Of a stretch of 64,000 bases of DNA, positions 49,701 to 58,457 are shown piece after piece; position 1 is the first letter of the stretch, and the number at the start of each line of letters is the position of its first letter. The notes beneath the pieces are model-generated. The model did not search any database. It was not told the origin of the DNA and worked only from the letters and a program-made list of their open reading frames with translations. A program made the position numbers and the translations under genes. The stretch comes from Pycnopodia helianthoides (lineage: Eukaryota; Echinodermata; Asteroidea; Forcipulatida; Asteriidae), in assembly GCA_032158295.1 (NCBI GenBank), contig CM063244.1, positions 23,227,930 through 23,291,929 on the forward strand. The letters run 5' to 3'.

Positions 49701-52700
49701 AGTTCTTGGGGTCATGTGTTAGAGCACATGCTGAGCAGTCCACATAGTGCTCACAAGAACTGATGGTAATCTTAAAAATCTATAAGAGAGTTAACATTCA
49801 GCTTAAAAAGCAAACCTTTTCAGCTCAGCCTTCAAGGGGCACAATGCCTGTTAAATCTCTCCAAATTTTGCTGTTTGGAATTACTCCTTATCGCTTTAAG
49901 AGTTGTTCATGCTCTAAAACACCTACAGTGTGTTGTAATTAGTGAGAAGTGATTACAAAAACCATAAATCTGACTCTTGAAATACACTGAATTTAAAGGG
50001 ATACTTATGTGAGTCATGATATTCTACTTTTAAAATATCTTTCCAACCATATTCATTTCAAAATAACACTTCCTATAGCCCTAGGCGCCAATCCGAAAGC
50101 TATGTGCCCCTTTAAAAGCAAACTCAATGTTTGGTTAAACACCAACCCTCTCAAATCCTTTTGTATCTTCTTATAGTATTTGAAGACTCAACCAGGGTTC
50201 AAGGGTCGCTTTAGCAAATTTGAACCCGAGGCCAAATTTCATAAAGCTGTTCACCAGTAGGTATTTTGTATGTTTACAAGGTTATCTGAATACAAGTATC
50301 ACCACATAAACAGTAATAGAGTGTCAAAGGAAAATGATCACTCGGCCAGGAAGCTCCAAAAAAGTTCAGAAAAAAGATAGCACATTTTCAGAAATGTTTT
50401 GAAATACCGACCTGAAGTTGTTAAAACCAAGTCTAAATGTCAGACTGAGGCCCAAGGTAGGATCTGAACCTGGATCCACAGGGGTGAAGTAGAAATAAAG
50501 ATACCACTGTGCCACACTAATATTCAATCAACACAAAATGCTGGAATGAACTGATTTTGCTCATTTGTTTTGGACTATGTTACAACTCTATCAGTATTCA
50601 CATTGTACGTTGTGATGCATTCTTCTTTTCATTAAAATGATGGAACATCTCAGGTGTGGAGGGGGGTTATAGAAAGGGTGTTTTTTCTCTCTCTGGAGGG
50701 TAGGAGTGGGTATAAATGTAGTGTTTCATAAGGCCCTGCATGGGGCTGATTTCGCAATGAGTTCAGGTTGATCTTAAAGGAACATTACAGAATTGGTAAG
50801 AAAAAAACTTGTAAAATATACTTTTGATCACAGATTTACGTAAAAATTTCACGGTCTAATGATGATGATAGTAGAAAACATCCCCTGAAATATTTCTGTC
50901 TGAAATGCCATATTTGTTGAGAAATGAGTAAACTAATTTTCCGATTGGAGTTTATCGCTCAGTGAGCGTTTTATTCATTTGTTGAACCTATATGACTTCA
51001 TGCAAATGTGTAATCGGTTTGTCACTATTTTCTCGTGACCCAGATGGCCGATTGATCTCAAACTTCTACAGGTTTGTCAGTCTATGTATATGGTGGATTA
51101 CATAAAGTGCTTACACTGCCAGCAACTGTTTTGTTTGCAACAACAAATTCTGTAATGTTCCTTTAACTCTGTATCAATCTTATTTGACAGACAAAGTGTG
51201 ATGTCACAGTACAAATCACTAGAAGTATGGCAATACTGATACCTCATCTTTAAGATGAATCTTAGAGCTTTGTGAAATCAAGCCCTAGACTTCCAACATC
51301 TTTGAAACTTCCTTGATTTTTATGTTTCATTGTTATTTACTTTTAGCTGTGTTCATCTATCATATTTTGTTACTTTTTTACTTTTGTTCATTATGGAAGT
51401 TATGAAAAAATAAAATGTGAAAGGAATTGACCTTCTGCCATAAATGTCCATATTAAATCAGCTTTTACTTCTAGAAATAAATACTGAGGTAACTGAAGTT
51501 CAACTTTAAAGCAAAAGTTTTCTTACTATCCTACCTCGTGTGATGTCATAGCATAAATGTGTGTTCCATCTGCATCAAACGCCATGTCTGAAAGCACTGA
51601 ACTGTTAGACAAGTCCAAGTCCTTGTAGGGGTTTCTGGCCCACACATTGGCCTCCTCTCCCTGGTCGTCAGAGGACTGCAGTAAAAACTTAATGAAAAGA
51701 GAAAAAACACCACTTGAGTGAGGGAAATAACACTGATTATATTGTCAGCAATTTCATAAAAAGCCAAAAGCATGAAAATTCGATAAAAAAATCATTTTGA
51801 CTTTATTGGTGGTTTTGATTTAGTTAATCAGTATCTAAAAATTCAAAAAGTTATAGGGCTCAAAATCATCTAGTTTCTTAATTATGCTAAGTTGATGAAA
51901 GGCAAAAACCCCAACAACCTGGAAATGCATTTTCACAAAGATTCAAAAACCTTTTTGTCACTTGTGCCAATCATGAGTGCTCCGGCTTTTGCGTTTTCAC
52001 AAAGTGATAAAAACTTTGACCTACAATGTTTTATGAAAGGCGAAAAACCCCGCGAACTGGGAATTGCGTTTTCATGAAGTGCCAAAAAGTGTATTGCGCT
52101 ACGGCGTGGATTTATCCGCTGGCACAGTGCCAAACGTGAGTGCTCTGGCTTTTGCGTTTTCACGAACAGCCAAAACGTTAACACACAATGTGCTGCACAC
52201 AGACCACATTTTGTACAGTTGTACTCATTATTAAAACACGTTATGAACATAATTGAAACAGATTTGTATGATTTAAGATCACTACTTCCCAGATATGTAA
52301 AATTTGAAAGATTAAATTGCGAATTGTCTACCAACCGGTAAATTCAAAATTAGCTTAACTGCAAATGCGGTTTTCTCAAAACATACATTTTTGGCTGCAG
52401 TGGACTTCCTGGCCCCTTTTAGAAATTGCTGACGATATGAGGTCATTGGGAGAGTATATTTTGACGCTTTAATTCACAGGGTGCTAAAAAAAGTAAACAA
52501 ACACCCCACAGTGTGCTTAAAAACAAGCAAACAAATAAACAAACACCCCAACAAACAAACACATTTTCAAAATAAAATAAAGTATACAACAATTTATTTT
52601 TCAATTTGAATGCCCTAAACCAAATTCATACCAGTTACAATACCCCACAGGAATATTTCAATCTGAATAGCTGTCAAATCAAAGAAAAACAATGTTAAGA

Positions 52701-55700
52701 CCCCCACAAATCAACGCCACGAGCCCCTGACAAACATAGAACTCTCTTTCCATGGTTTTCACTGAAGTCCCACCATGAACTAGATTCGCCTTGGTTGTAC
52801 AATGTGCCGCCTTATTGAGAACCTTGTACGCTTACATGATTCTGCTGCACATCAGATAATTTGACATGCTTGGCCAGGCACATAATCAAGAGTTCAGAGT
52901 TTCATTTAGAATTGTTCAATTTACAACAAAATTCAATAGCAAATAAAGAGCACAATTTACAGGAATGGAGCACATGAAATGTTGTTGGATAGCAGTCACT
53001 TCCTCATAATTAGAATAATTAAACATGCGTTACATGTCATACTGCATTTTGCCATGTATACTGATCCGATGCTCCAAAATTTAATATAGGAGTCCTATAT
53101 TGATAAATATAGAATGCTCTGGACATTTTACAGCTAACCTTCGCACATACAATTAGATTTTACATTGAGTTACCGTATGTATTGATTGTGTTACATTACG
53201 TTGGCTAATGCGTGCGCATTAGCCAACCGGTCTTAAACAGCTCCAGCTATGTCTTTATCAGCCGTTTAAATAGCGTATGGATGAATTAAATTATAAATTG
53301 TTAAAATATTTGCATTATTTTTTGTTGAAATAAATTATGAATTGTATGAAAAATATCAAATGACAAGGATCTGTGTCAGGTATATAAAACAAACAAAGGA
53401 TGCATTTTGTTCATACATTATAGCAGAATATATTTACTTGTTGAAATCTGGACTGTTCCATTTCACTTGGCTTCGCCTCATGAAATGGAACAGTCCAGAT
53501 TTCACCTCGGGATTATGTTCTGCTATACTGTACTCATTTATGCATCAACTATTTGTTAATATCTTGATATCAATAACTACTGTGCAGTTTTGCTTTTATT
53601 AAAATTGGCCAGTGCTCATAATGATCAGTGTGCCAACTCGCCTGTGAAAGGTTCAGGTTGTTACATTATTTATTTTATGAGAAAAATACATTTGCATATA
53701 TAATAGATTTAAAACTTGCATCAGGAAGAGAGGGATTTAGTTTTTTTACCATATACTGTTGGGATTCAAAACAATGAACCCCGCATTCTAGAGTATACAC
53801 TGCTCTAGAAGGTGGGGGTCGTGTGTTCGAATCCCACACGTGTAGTGTGCCTGTGGTTTTTGTTCCCGCAGGACTCGGGAAAGCACTTAGTGTACAGTGC
53901 TAATCACATATCGATAAGCACTGAGTGAAAAGTGCTTATCACATATCGATAAGCACTGAGTGTACAGTGCTTATCACATATCGATGTATATGGTAAAACC
54001 AATTATTGTACACAATTAAATAACCTGTTTGCGTACATAAGTGGGTAATAGAAATACAATCCTCTCCACCTGTGATAGCAAGCTTTTTTGGTTAAAAAGA
54101 AAGCCAATATCTCAATCATTGGAGATTGATATTATCATCCCATACACACATTGTAAGTTAAAAAGTAAAATTAATAAACAAAAGTTCATGTAATTAACTC
54201 ACGCAGATCTAAACAACTTCTTTTGATACAAAAACAGAGGGACTTCGCTGAAAACAATTTCTGGCATGCCCGCTTTAACCTTTCATTCCGGTACCGACGT
54301 CATTGACATATTTTTATCAGGAAGCTGTACCAAGAATTTACACAATTACTCGGAATACCGCTCATTTTATTACCTTTATGTACGGTGTCACATTCCATGA
54401 CTTGCATGATTTGACCTACATTCATAATGTGACCATCTGGAGTGATTTGAGCTACCTTCATATAGTGACCATCTTGAGTGCCAATGATAGCCTCGCTGTC
54501 ACATTCTGCGACATTCTCATGATTTGACCTACCTTCATAATGTGACCATCTTGAGTGATTTGAGCTACCTTCATATAGTGACCTTTTGTCAATGATAGTC
54601 TCGCTGTCACATCTAAGACATTCTAATAATTTGACCTACCTTCATAATGTGACCATCTTGAGTGCCGATGATAGCTATAGTGTCACTGCCCATCGTCATT
54701 GCAGAAACTGCTGTAAATACATGACCGGCACCGCCGTCCCGCAACTGGTCCTCTACCGAAATTGGTATCCTTGCCTCTATTGGGTGTAAGTCTGCTATCC
54801 CACAAAAATCTTCAGACACACTCCTATACTGTTGGAAATAAAGTCATGGAATGAAATGAATGTGTTTATTCATTTTCTGTATAGCAGAAAAAAAGCTTGT
54901 ATAGTAGTACCAGAAGAAAATTTAACTTAGGTCAGCTTCTCGTCCCCTTGATAAAAAAACTAGCCAGCACAACTTTAAAAACTTCACTACTAGCTCTGAA
55001 AAGGTTCTAAGAAGCCATAAAGTTGAAAGTTTGTGGGCAAAATGACCATTTCCTTTTCAATGCAAGACTTTGCAACCATGGTTGTAACAGTTACACTTTA
55101 CAAGGCACTATTCAAAAAAGATCATAGTGGACATTATAGAAATTAACAAGGAAAGAGGAAAGTCTCAAGTGTCATTTCACGTAAATACTTGATATGTGTC
55201 CACTTTTGTTATACTTTATAGGATGAAAGGACCTGGGATGCAAGTAAACAAAAATAGACTTTTAAAATCAATACATAGCCCGTTGCCATAGTAACAGGCC
55301 ATTTTGTACTTTGGGCATTTTTGACCAATTTGGGGTCTTAAAAACTGGTTTTAAGCTTACATTTAAAAGTTCCCCGAGCCAAAATGCAAAAATGTATCAC
55401 AATTTGGTTTTATAATAACAAATAATCATCCTTGCACTTACCTGCCCCCAAAAATTGTTATAAGTGTCAATTTGTGCTTTTTTTTAGAACAAGCACAAGA
55501 TTTTTTGACCATGGACACATTTGTCAAGTGTTTCCGTGAAACACTCCTGAGAACTTTACAAAAAAATGAACTAACAGATTCCCTCATGGCAGGAGGAAGA
55601 TTGTTCCAAATTGTTGGTCTTGCTGGACTGAAAGCGTTTTGACCCAGTACTCTGTTTGCACGGGGAACATTCGAGTGAGTGATGTCAAGTGTGGACCGAA

Positions 55701-58396
55701 GAAAATATCTAGGAGTGTTTTGGTCAAGCATTCATAAACAAAAATTGATCTGTCCTCTAATCAGTAGCCATAGAAGTTCCCTGAGTGATGGGGTGATATA
55801 TGTTCCCTCAAGGGTGTGGAACATACCAAACAAGCTGCTCTATTTTGTAATAATTGATCTCTGTCCAGTTCATAAGACATAGCACTAAACATTATGATCA
55901 TTGGTTTGTGAAAGACTCCATTCATTCATATTGACTGTTTCCATTAAACACACTATGTATAATCAAACTGAAAGTTTCATCCAATTTGGTGAATACAATT
56001 TCAAAGAAAGAACAAACAAAAGTTTTTTGTGCAACTCATATTTGTTTAATTTGACACACCGTTAGCAGAACGGAGACATGTCTTTAGCAAACATGGACAA
56101 ATTGCTAGAAAAGTACCAGTGCTATTATGGATTTTTTGTAACAGAGCAAACTTTTTTTCCTTCCGGTTGTTTTTGTATAAGCCTTATCAATTTATAATCA
56201 ACCTGAAACCCACAATACATTTTTGCCAATTAGATTAAAGCCTTCCCCATATGTTTCTTTCAATGCTAAAATAACATTGGCATCAAACAAAAATATGATT
56301 CTTACTGTTGTGGAATCACAGCGTTGGTTACTTGAAAAAAATGTCAATCCCTGCGTGCCATCTCCGTTGAAGCATTCCTGTAGTCCATTCTGAATTCTTT
56401 CGTTAATGTAACTCATTTGGTACAGACACAGAGCAGAGTCTCGCCCAGGTTGGTCTGAGCCCTCAGAGACACTTGTTGAAAAGACAGCAAAGAGTACCTC
56501 CTCGTCAGGATCAAACCCTTGCAGGTTGGCACCAACTCTTCCTACGTAGGCTGCGTTGAGAATGTTATACACTTTGTTGCCCGAATCTCCACAGACAAGT
56601 TTTGCTTCGGTGTACGAGAAAAAGCCTGCAGTTGAGGGGAAAAGAACCATAGTTTTTAATTCACAATTTGCGATGGCCATCTTCAATCTTCCAATTATTG
56701 TCTTTTGCTACAGTTCTATTTACTTGCTTTGTTTTATTTAAGTTTTTTCCTCATTGTTGTAGTCTCCTACAGGTATGTATACTTTGTACTACGTGTTATG
56801 TTTGTGAGTTTACAGTATACAATGTATGTTTTAGTAGAATAAAATGAAATTTAATAATAACAATACTCATGGTAATTTTGCCATTCATTTTTCATCATTT
56901 ACAAGTGCATGGTCTGCAATTTAAGCTATGTGGTGTAAAATAGCTCAGTTTCCTGCATGAAAGTGGATATAAGAATTCAAACCTTGCATACAAAAAAATG
57001 ACCATTCATTCCAAAGCAGTTCGTGGCAGGCAAGATACTACAAGATCAAATGGGAAATTTTGCAGAATTTTGTTTCCTAAATTACCACATAATACAGGGC
57101 TCGAATTTGGGGGAAAAATCTACAAGACCACAGGACTTGTATCTCAAAATGTTTACTGGACCAGAAATAATTTTACAAGACCAGATTCATACTGAGAAAA
57201 GACTTCCTTGCACAGTTTAACTTGCATTTAATTGAACAAGCACTAAGACATATAAGAGAATTAAGGTTTACCTCATTTGTCTTTAAGGGTATTAAGTATA
57301 TTTCAAATCATACTCAAAGTCAACATTTGAACATAATTTGTTTCTGTTCAAGATATTAAATAAATAAAATAAAATAAAATAACAAAATATCGGCCTACAC
57401 TAGCTTGTTTATGTGAAAAACCCTACCAGAAGGATTAAATGGGCCAAAAAGATATTAGTTTCCCTTTTATCTGTTAAAAAACACTAAAGAAGTTAACCTA
57501 CTTTTGTCTCTGTTGCATATTCGCACAATCCGTGATTGATAATTGTCCAGGTTCACATCCTCTCGCTGCACCGTGGTAAAGTAGTTAAAACCGCCAGAAT
57601 TAAAGCCATATATGTACTTGATTTTATAACTGTGTTTCTGAGCATGGGTCACACTGATGAAGGAGTTCCGATCGTAACGATCCTCTTGGTTTGCAAAAGA
57701 AAAATGCCACTCCCCTGAGCTCGTCTCCTTCAGCTTCTTGGCTGTGGCAGCATGTTGACTCACATTTTTATACTGATGGTCACTGTTGAACGTAGCACCA
57801 ACATACAGGACTTGTTCAATTTCTCCGCCTTTGCCTGCTTGGTATTGGGCTAAGTAGCTTACGACTGACTCTCCAAGAGCTAAGCTGTCCTGTTGGTAGG
57901 GGTTCTCCCTTTCGTGGACATAAGCGGGCCAACCGACAATCCTTGTAAAGTTACTTACATCATGCAGGGCACATGTTCCATAGAAATCACTGCCGCATGC
58001 TATGAGCAAGTTTCGCCTGTAATCAACTTGCAAGACCCTATTGAGGTTATCGCCTTGTGGGCATCTGTTCATCTCGACCGTAGGACAGAACTCATTGATT
58101 CCCTCTTGTCTTGTGTCGACTTCAGAAAGTTTGTCCAAATTAGACGTGAAGTGGTAGAGCTTGTTGGTTCCACCTACGTAGATCTCACCTGTGTCTTTGT
58201 GAACAAAAAAATGCTGCAGAGCAACATTTGGAGAGCTGAAATGGGTCAAGGTGTTGACAAGTCTCTGATTCAGGCACGAGGCAGGCAGGAGAAGTCCATG
58301 AAGTACAACGATGAAAAATATTACAACTGCTTCTTTTCTTTGTACTCCTGACCATCTGCATCCCTTTGCTGAATTGATGTTGCGCGGAACTGCCAT
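34703..58396 (-). CDS. MET: MET/RON-like receptor tyrosine kinase, copy B (complete, 18 coding exons)
   Basis: Receptor tyrosine kinase of the MET/RON family: a single-pass plasma-membrane receptor that in vertebrates binds HGF or MSP and signals through activation-loop and tail tyrosines. Coding exons, 5' to 3': 58396-57502, 56625-56306, 54828-54640, 51675-51535, 49779-49603, 48972-48821, 46875-46737, 45289-45153, 44527-44363, 44141-44030, 42779-42531, 42413-42258, 41609-41360, 40036-39884, 38516-38260, 37146-36874, 35978-35842, 34865-34703. Every junction has AG/GT borders and compatible phase; the total is 4065 nt, 1354 residues, close to vertebrate MET. Domains by residue: signal peptide about 1-45, Sema 46-515, PSI 516-574, IPT region 575-944, TM about 966-985, kinase about 1075-1330, tail with YLNV at 1344. 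Catalytic marks: GQGHFG loop, VAIK Lys about 1101, HRDLAARN 1192, DFG 1212, paired Tyr 1224/1225. No lesion was found. The exon model was derived by eye; noncoding exons are unknown. Confidence 0.93.
34918..35678. mobile_element. 761-bp element with CGTCAG ends, 53 bp before exon 18
   Basis: Starts cgtcagcaac and ends gaaattatagacg, flanked by AATT (34914-34917 and 35679-35682). Interior has repeated blocks (gttttcatgaacagccaaaa, ggcacagtgccaaa). Same family as 51743-52434. Confidence 0.8.
35842..35978 (-). CDS. MET: MET copy B exon 17: kinase C-lobe
   Basis: 137 nt, phase 0 to 2: [19 protein letters not shown] ... [17 protein letters not shown], matching MET WSFGVLLWEL-TRG and GRRLLQPEYCPD. 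The reading frame meets TAG two codons after HCPDH, but a GTAGGT donor after 35842 joins in phase to the exon at 34865, so this is not the true stop. Confidence 0.94.
36040..36280 (+). mobile_element. tRNA-derived SINE (gtccctacc family), copy B kinase intron
   Basis: A box ttggcgcagtggtttc, B-box-like tggattgaatccc, then ttttcagtccctacccgatt and ccccagttaggggtttcctc; tail gattccttggttcag. Confidence 0.75.
36874..37146 (-). CDS. MET: MET copy B exon 16: catalytic and activation loops
   Basis: 91 codons, phase 0-0. [15 protein letters not shown] is the catalytic loop, [18 protein letters not shown] the DFG and activation loop with the paired tyrosines equivalent to MET Tyr1234/1235, then [11 protein letters not shown]. 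All residues for an active tyrosine kinase are present. Donor GTATGT after 36874. Confidence 0.97.
37205..37475 (+). mobile_element. tRNA-derived SINE (gtccctacc family), beside exon 16
   Basis: ttttcagtccctacctgatt is tandemly doubled here, then ttttccccagttgggatttt and gttccttggtttcattacc. Begins about 60 bp upstream of the exon 16 acceptor. Confidence 0.75.
38260..38516 (-). CDS. MET: MET copy B exon 15: kinase N-lobe
   Basis: 257 nt, phase 1 to 0. Contains [11 protein letters not shown] (rest of the glycine loop), FLVAIKML with the ATP-binding Lys, the alpha-C Glu in [16 protein letters not shown], and hinge [29 protein letters not shown] and [12 protein letters not shown] are near-identical to MET. 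Confidence 0.96.
39884..40036 (-). CDS. MET: MET copy B exon 14: juxtamembrane region
   Basis: 153 nt, phase 1 to 1: [13 protein letters not shown]... [35 protein letters not shown]. It joins the membrane segment to the glycine loop of the kinase. Acidic and Ser-rich. No D-Y-R motif, the Cbl-binding juxtamembrane site of vertebrate MET, is present. Confidence 0.9.
40225..40420 (+). repeat. Tandem repeat, about 45/90-bp units, intron 13 copy B
   Basis: Alternating blocks acaagatgtctagtgtccaa and aggtgtccaa(c/a)agacactga, each following a cccaatt/ccattta(c)-aac element. Open in several frames on both strands because of unit length, not because it codes. Confidence 0.8.
41020..41118 (-). mobile_element. 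Solo arm of the fold-back element
   Basis: gggaaataggtccc, cttctggtcactcaca, tgacctcatagccagtcc and atgtgtataat match one arm of 59820-60405. Inserted near the unit B boundary, absent from unit A. Confidence 0.75.
41360..41609 (-). CDS. MET: MET copy B exon 13: transmembrane segment
   Basis: 250 nt, phase 0 to 1. After [20 protein letters not shown] a 20-residue hydrophobic helix (about [20 protein letters not shown]) is followed by RCVRRRAKH, a positive stop-transfer. The cytoplasmic part is Ser/Pro-rich. Acceptor aaag, donor GTGAGT after 41360. An internal GTGAGT at GEDG|GTGAGT could act as an alternative donor; it would join in a different phase. Confidence 0.93.
42258..42413 (-). CDS. 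MET: MET copy B exon 12: fourth IPT domain
   Basis: 52 codons, phase 0-0: [25 protein letters not shown] ... [23 protein letters not shown]. Matches the last IPT of MET, where an I-G-xxC turn is followed by a V-C-xP strand, just before the membrane stalk. Confidence 0.91.
42531..42779 (-). CDS. MET: MET copy B exon 11: third to fourth IPT
   Basis: 83 codons, phase 0-0: [51 protein letters not shown]. The order F-LDN ... DPEF-PF ... VLTIE follows the same region of vertebrate MET, a stretch more specific to MET than to plexins. Confidence 0.91.
43703..43731 (+). repeat. Poly(A) tract
   Basis: A run of about 29 A in copy B intron 10, possibly the tail of a retroposed sequence on the plus strand; no element could be delimited. 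Confidence 0.7.
44030..44141 (-). CDS. MET: MET copy B exon 10: third IPT domain, middle
   Basis: 112 nt, phase 2 to 0: [23 protein letters not shown] ... ELEEHVYTM. The [12 protein letters not shown] block is the IPT SGGTxIxVxGxNL pattern. Donor GTATGC after 44030. Confidence 0.9.
44363..44527 (-). CDS. MET: MET copy B exon 9: second IPT/TIG end and third IPT start
   Basis: 165 nt, phase 2 to 2: [18 protein letters not shown] ... [29 protein letters not shown] closes one TIG domain and RISPNKAII opens the next. The first few residues (SASMIM) differ from copy A (SVNLTV), the most divergent stretch between the copies' IPT exons. Confidence 0.91.
44605..44700 (-). mobile_element. tRNA-derived SINE fragment (tttctttgttcaaccc family)
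   Basis: gggttgaacaaagaaaaaaa, ggattaacgtgacggcgctc and actgaactatctagccct match the minus-strand SINE at 23690-23850. Confidence 0.55.
44790..45020 (+). mobile_element. tRNA-derived SINE (gtccctacc family) in intron 8-9, copy B
   Basis: ccggttcgaatccagattta, tcagtccctgcacgattgcg, ttccttggtttcattaccgg. Same position as 5325-5675 but without the nested MITE. Confidence 0.7.
45153..45289 (-). CDS. MET: MET copy B exon 8: second IPT/TIG domain, start
   Basis: 137 nt, phase 0 to 2: [18 protein letters not shown]... [20 protein letters not shown]. Standard IPT opening with SGGT and the V-GQPC turn. A (CA)n tract sits in the polypyrimidine region upstream of the acceptor. Confidence 0.92.
46737..46875 (-). 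CDS. MET: MET copy B exon 7: first IPT/TIG domain, C-terminal half
   Basis: 139 nt, phase 2 to 0: [15 protein letters not shown] ... [10 protein letters not shown]. The I-VCLTSP and FTYV blocks are the closing strands of a plexin/MET TIG fold. Donor GTAATT after 46737. Two of 46 whole codons differ from copy A. Confidence 0.92.
48821..48972 (-). CDS. MET: MET copy B exon 6: first IPT/TIG domain, N-terminal half (intact frame)
   Basis: 152 nt, phase 0 to 2. Reads [22 protein letters not shown] then [11 protein letters not shown], the IPT/TIG pattern (GPxxGGTxVTIxGxNLG, V-V-G-x-PC). The minus-strand run GACCCCC just inside the acceptor has five C and keeps the frame; copy A has four. Confidence 0.93.
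49603..49779 (-). CDS. MET: MET copy B exon 5: PSI (cystine-rich) domain
   Basis: 59 codons, phase 0-0. The spacing C-x5-C-x2-C-x8-C-x2-C-x2-C, with CGWCGFC and a downstream EECT, is the plexin-semaphorin-integrin module that links Sema to the IPT stalk. It ends NCPPAIYG at a GTAAGG donor. Two residues differ from copy A. Confidence 0.94.
49831..50115. mobile_element. MITE with AAGGGGCACA ends, copy B intron 4
   Basis: Ends ttcaaggggcacaatgcc and agctatgtgcccctttaa are inverted. Copy A reads cagctcagtcatgaaagcaa with no insert. Confidence 0.75.
50774..51166. mobile_element. TTAA MITE family 1 with paralogous empty site
   Basis: gatcTTAA|aggaacattacag ... ctgtaatgttcct|TTAActc. Copy A at about 15445 reads gatcTTAActatgt: a single TTAA at the same place. 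This fixes TTAA as target and duplication. Confidence 0.9.
51535..51675 (-). CDS. MET: MET copy B exon 4: end of Sema
   Basis: 47 codons, phase 0 at both ends: [12 protein letters not shown]... [17 protein letters not shown]. The [11 protein letters not shown] block matches the last Sema strand before the PSI module (plexin DxxHVYxMTxxQV). Acceptor ctgcag at 51676, donor GTAGGA after 51535. Confidence 0.92.
51743..52434. mobile_element. 692-bp element with GTCAGCAATTTC termini and 4-bp duplication
   Basis: Left tgtcagcaatttc, right gaaattgctgacg; flanked by ATAT (51739-51742, 52435-52438). Copy A (about 15912) has the empty site gattATATgcggtcaatgg. No ORF of note. Confidence 0.88.
53205..53232. 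repeat. Short perfect hairpin
   Basis: gttggctaatgcg and cgcattagccaac arms around a 2-bp centre; in copy B intron 3 only. Confidence 0.6.
53419..53526. repeat. Fold-back palindrome, intron 3 copy B
   Basis: tatagcagaat ... gaaatctggactgttccatt and its inverse surround cacttggcttcgcctcatg. Copy A retains parts at about 16530-16610 with one arm eroded, so it predates the duplication. Confidence 0.7.
53775..53900 (+). mobile_element. tRNA-derived SINE in intron 3, copy B
   Basis: gtgttcgaatcccacacgtg and flanks match 16865-17035. Followed directly by a short tandem repeat (53885-53985). Confidence 0.5.
53885..53985 (+). repeat. 38-bp tandem repeat, about three copies
   Basis: agtgcttatcacatatcgat and aagcactgagtg(t/a)a alternate; each unit also forms a small hairpin. 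Absent from copy A. Confidence 0.8.
54409..54640 (-). repeat. Repeated exon 3 donor segments, copy B
   Basis: Three segments (from about 54409, 54520 and 54627) each contain gatttgacctac(c/a)ttcataatgtgaccatc, that is exon 3's last bases and its GTAGGT donor. Segments one and two also carry agctaccttcatatagtgacc. Copy A has the segment once. Confidence 0.8.
54640..54828 (-). CDS. MET: MET copy B exon 3: Sema, C-terminal half
   Basis: 63 codons, phase 0 at both ends, reading [10 protein letters not shown]...[28 protein letters not shown]. The IIGTQDGHI block is the late Sema strand (plexin GTxDGHLxKV). Acceptor ccaacag, donor GTAGGT. Just downstream in the intron the donor region is repeated (54409-54627), offering identical decoy donors. 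Confidence 0.92.
55540..55870 (-). mobile_element. LINE reverse-transcriptase tail, intron 2 copy B
   Basis: Counterpart of 18500-18830: [39 protein letters not shown]. The frame is partly open but short; a relic. Confidence 0.75.
56306..56625 (-). CDS. MET: MET copy B exon 2: Sema, middle
   Basis: Opens with [11 protein letters not shown] after the phase-1 junction and contains [21 protein letters not shown] and [12 protein letters not shown], the classic plexin/MET Sema signature blocks. The donor GTAAGA follows 56306; the exon ends in phase 0. 320 nt. It differs from copy A exon 2 at about 8 of 107 residues. Confidence 0.93.
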
Positions 58397-58403
58397 AGTT
58401 GAC
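57502..58403 (-). CDS. MET: MET copy B exon 1: start codon, signal peptide, N-terminal Sema
   Basis: The ATG at 58396 opens MAVPRN... with a hydrophobic core ([18 protein letters not shown]) typical of a signal peptide. The mature part follows (LNQRLVNTL..., [20 protein letters not shown]), a Sema beta-propeller N-terminal pattern. A cag acceptor (58404-58406) lies seven bases upstream of the ATG and is identical in copy A, so a noncoding 5' exon and intron probably precede it. An upstream in-frame TTG would add MIRRST-like residues and is not a credible start. The donor GTAGGT follows 57502 and the exon ends in phase 1 within ...RICNRDK. Confidence 0.93.
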
Positions 58404-58457
58404 CTGCGTATCAAAAATTTAAAAACACAAACAATGTCAAAACTTGTTTACACTTAC

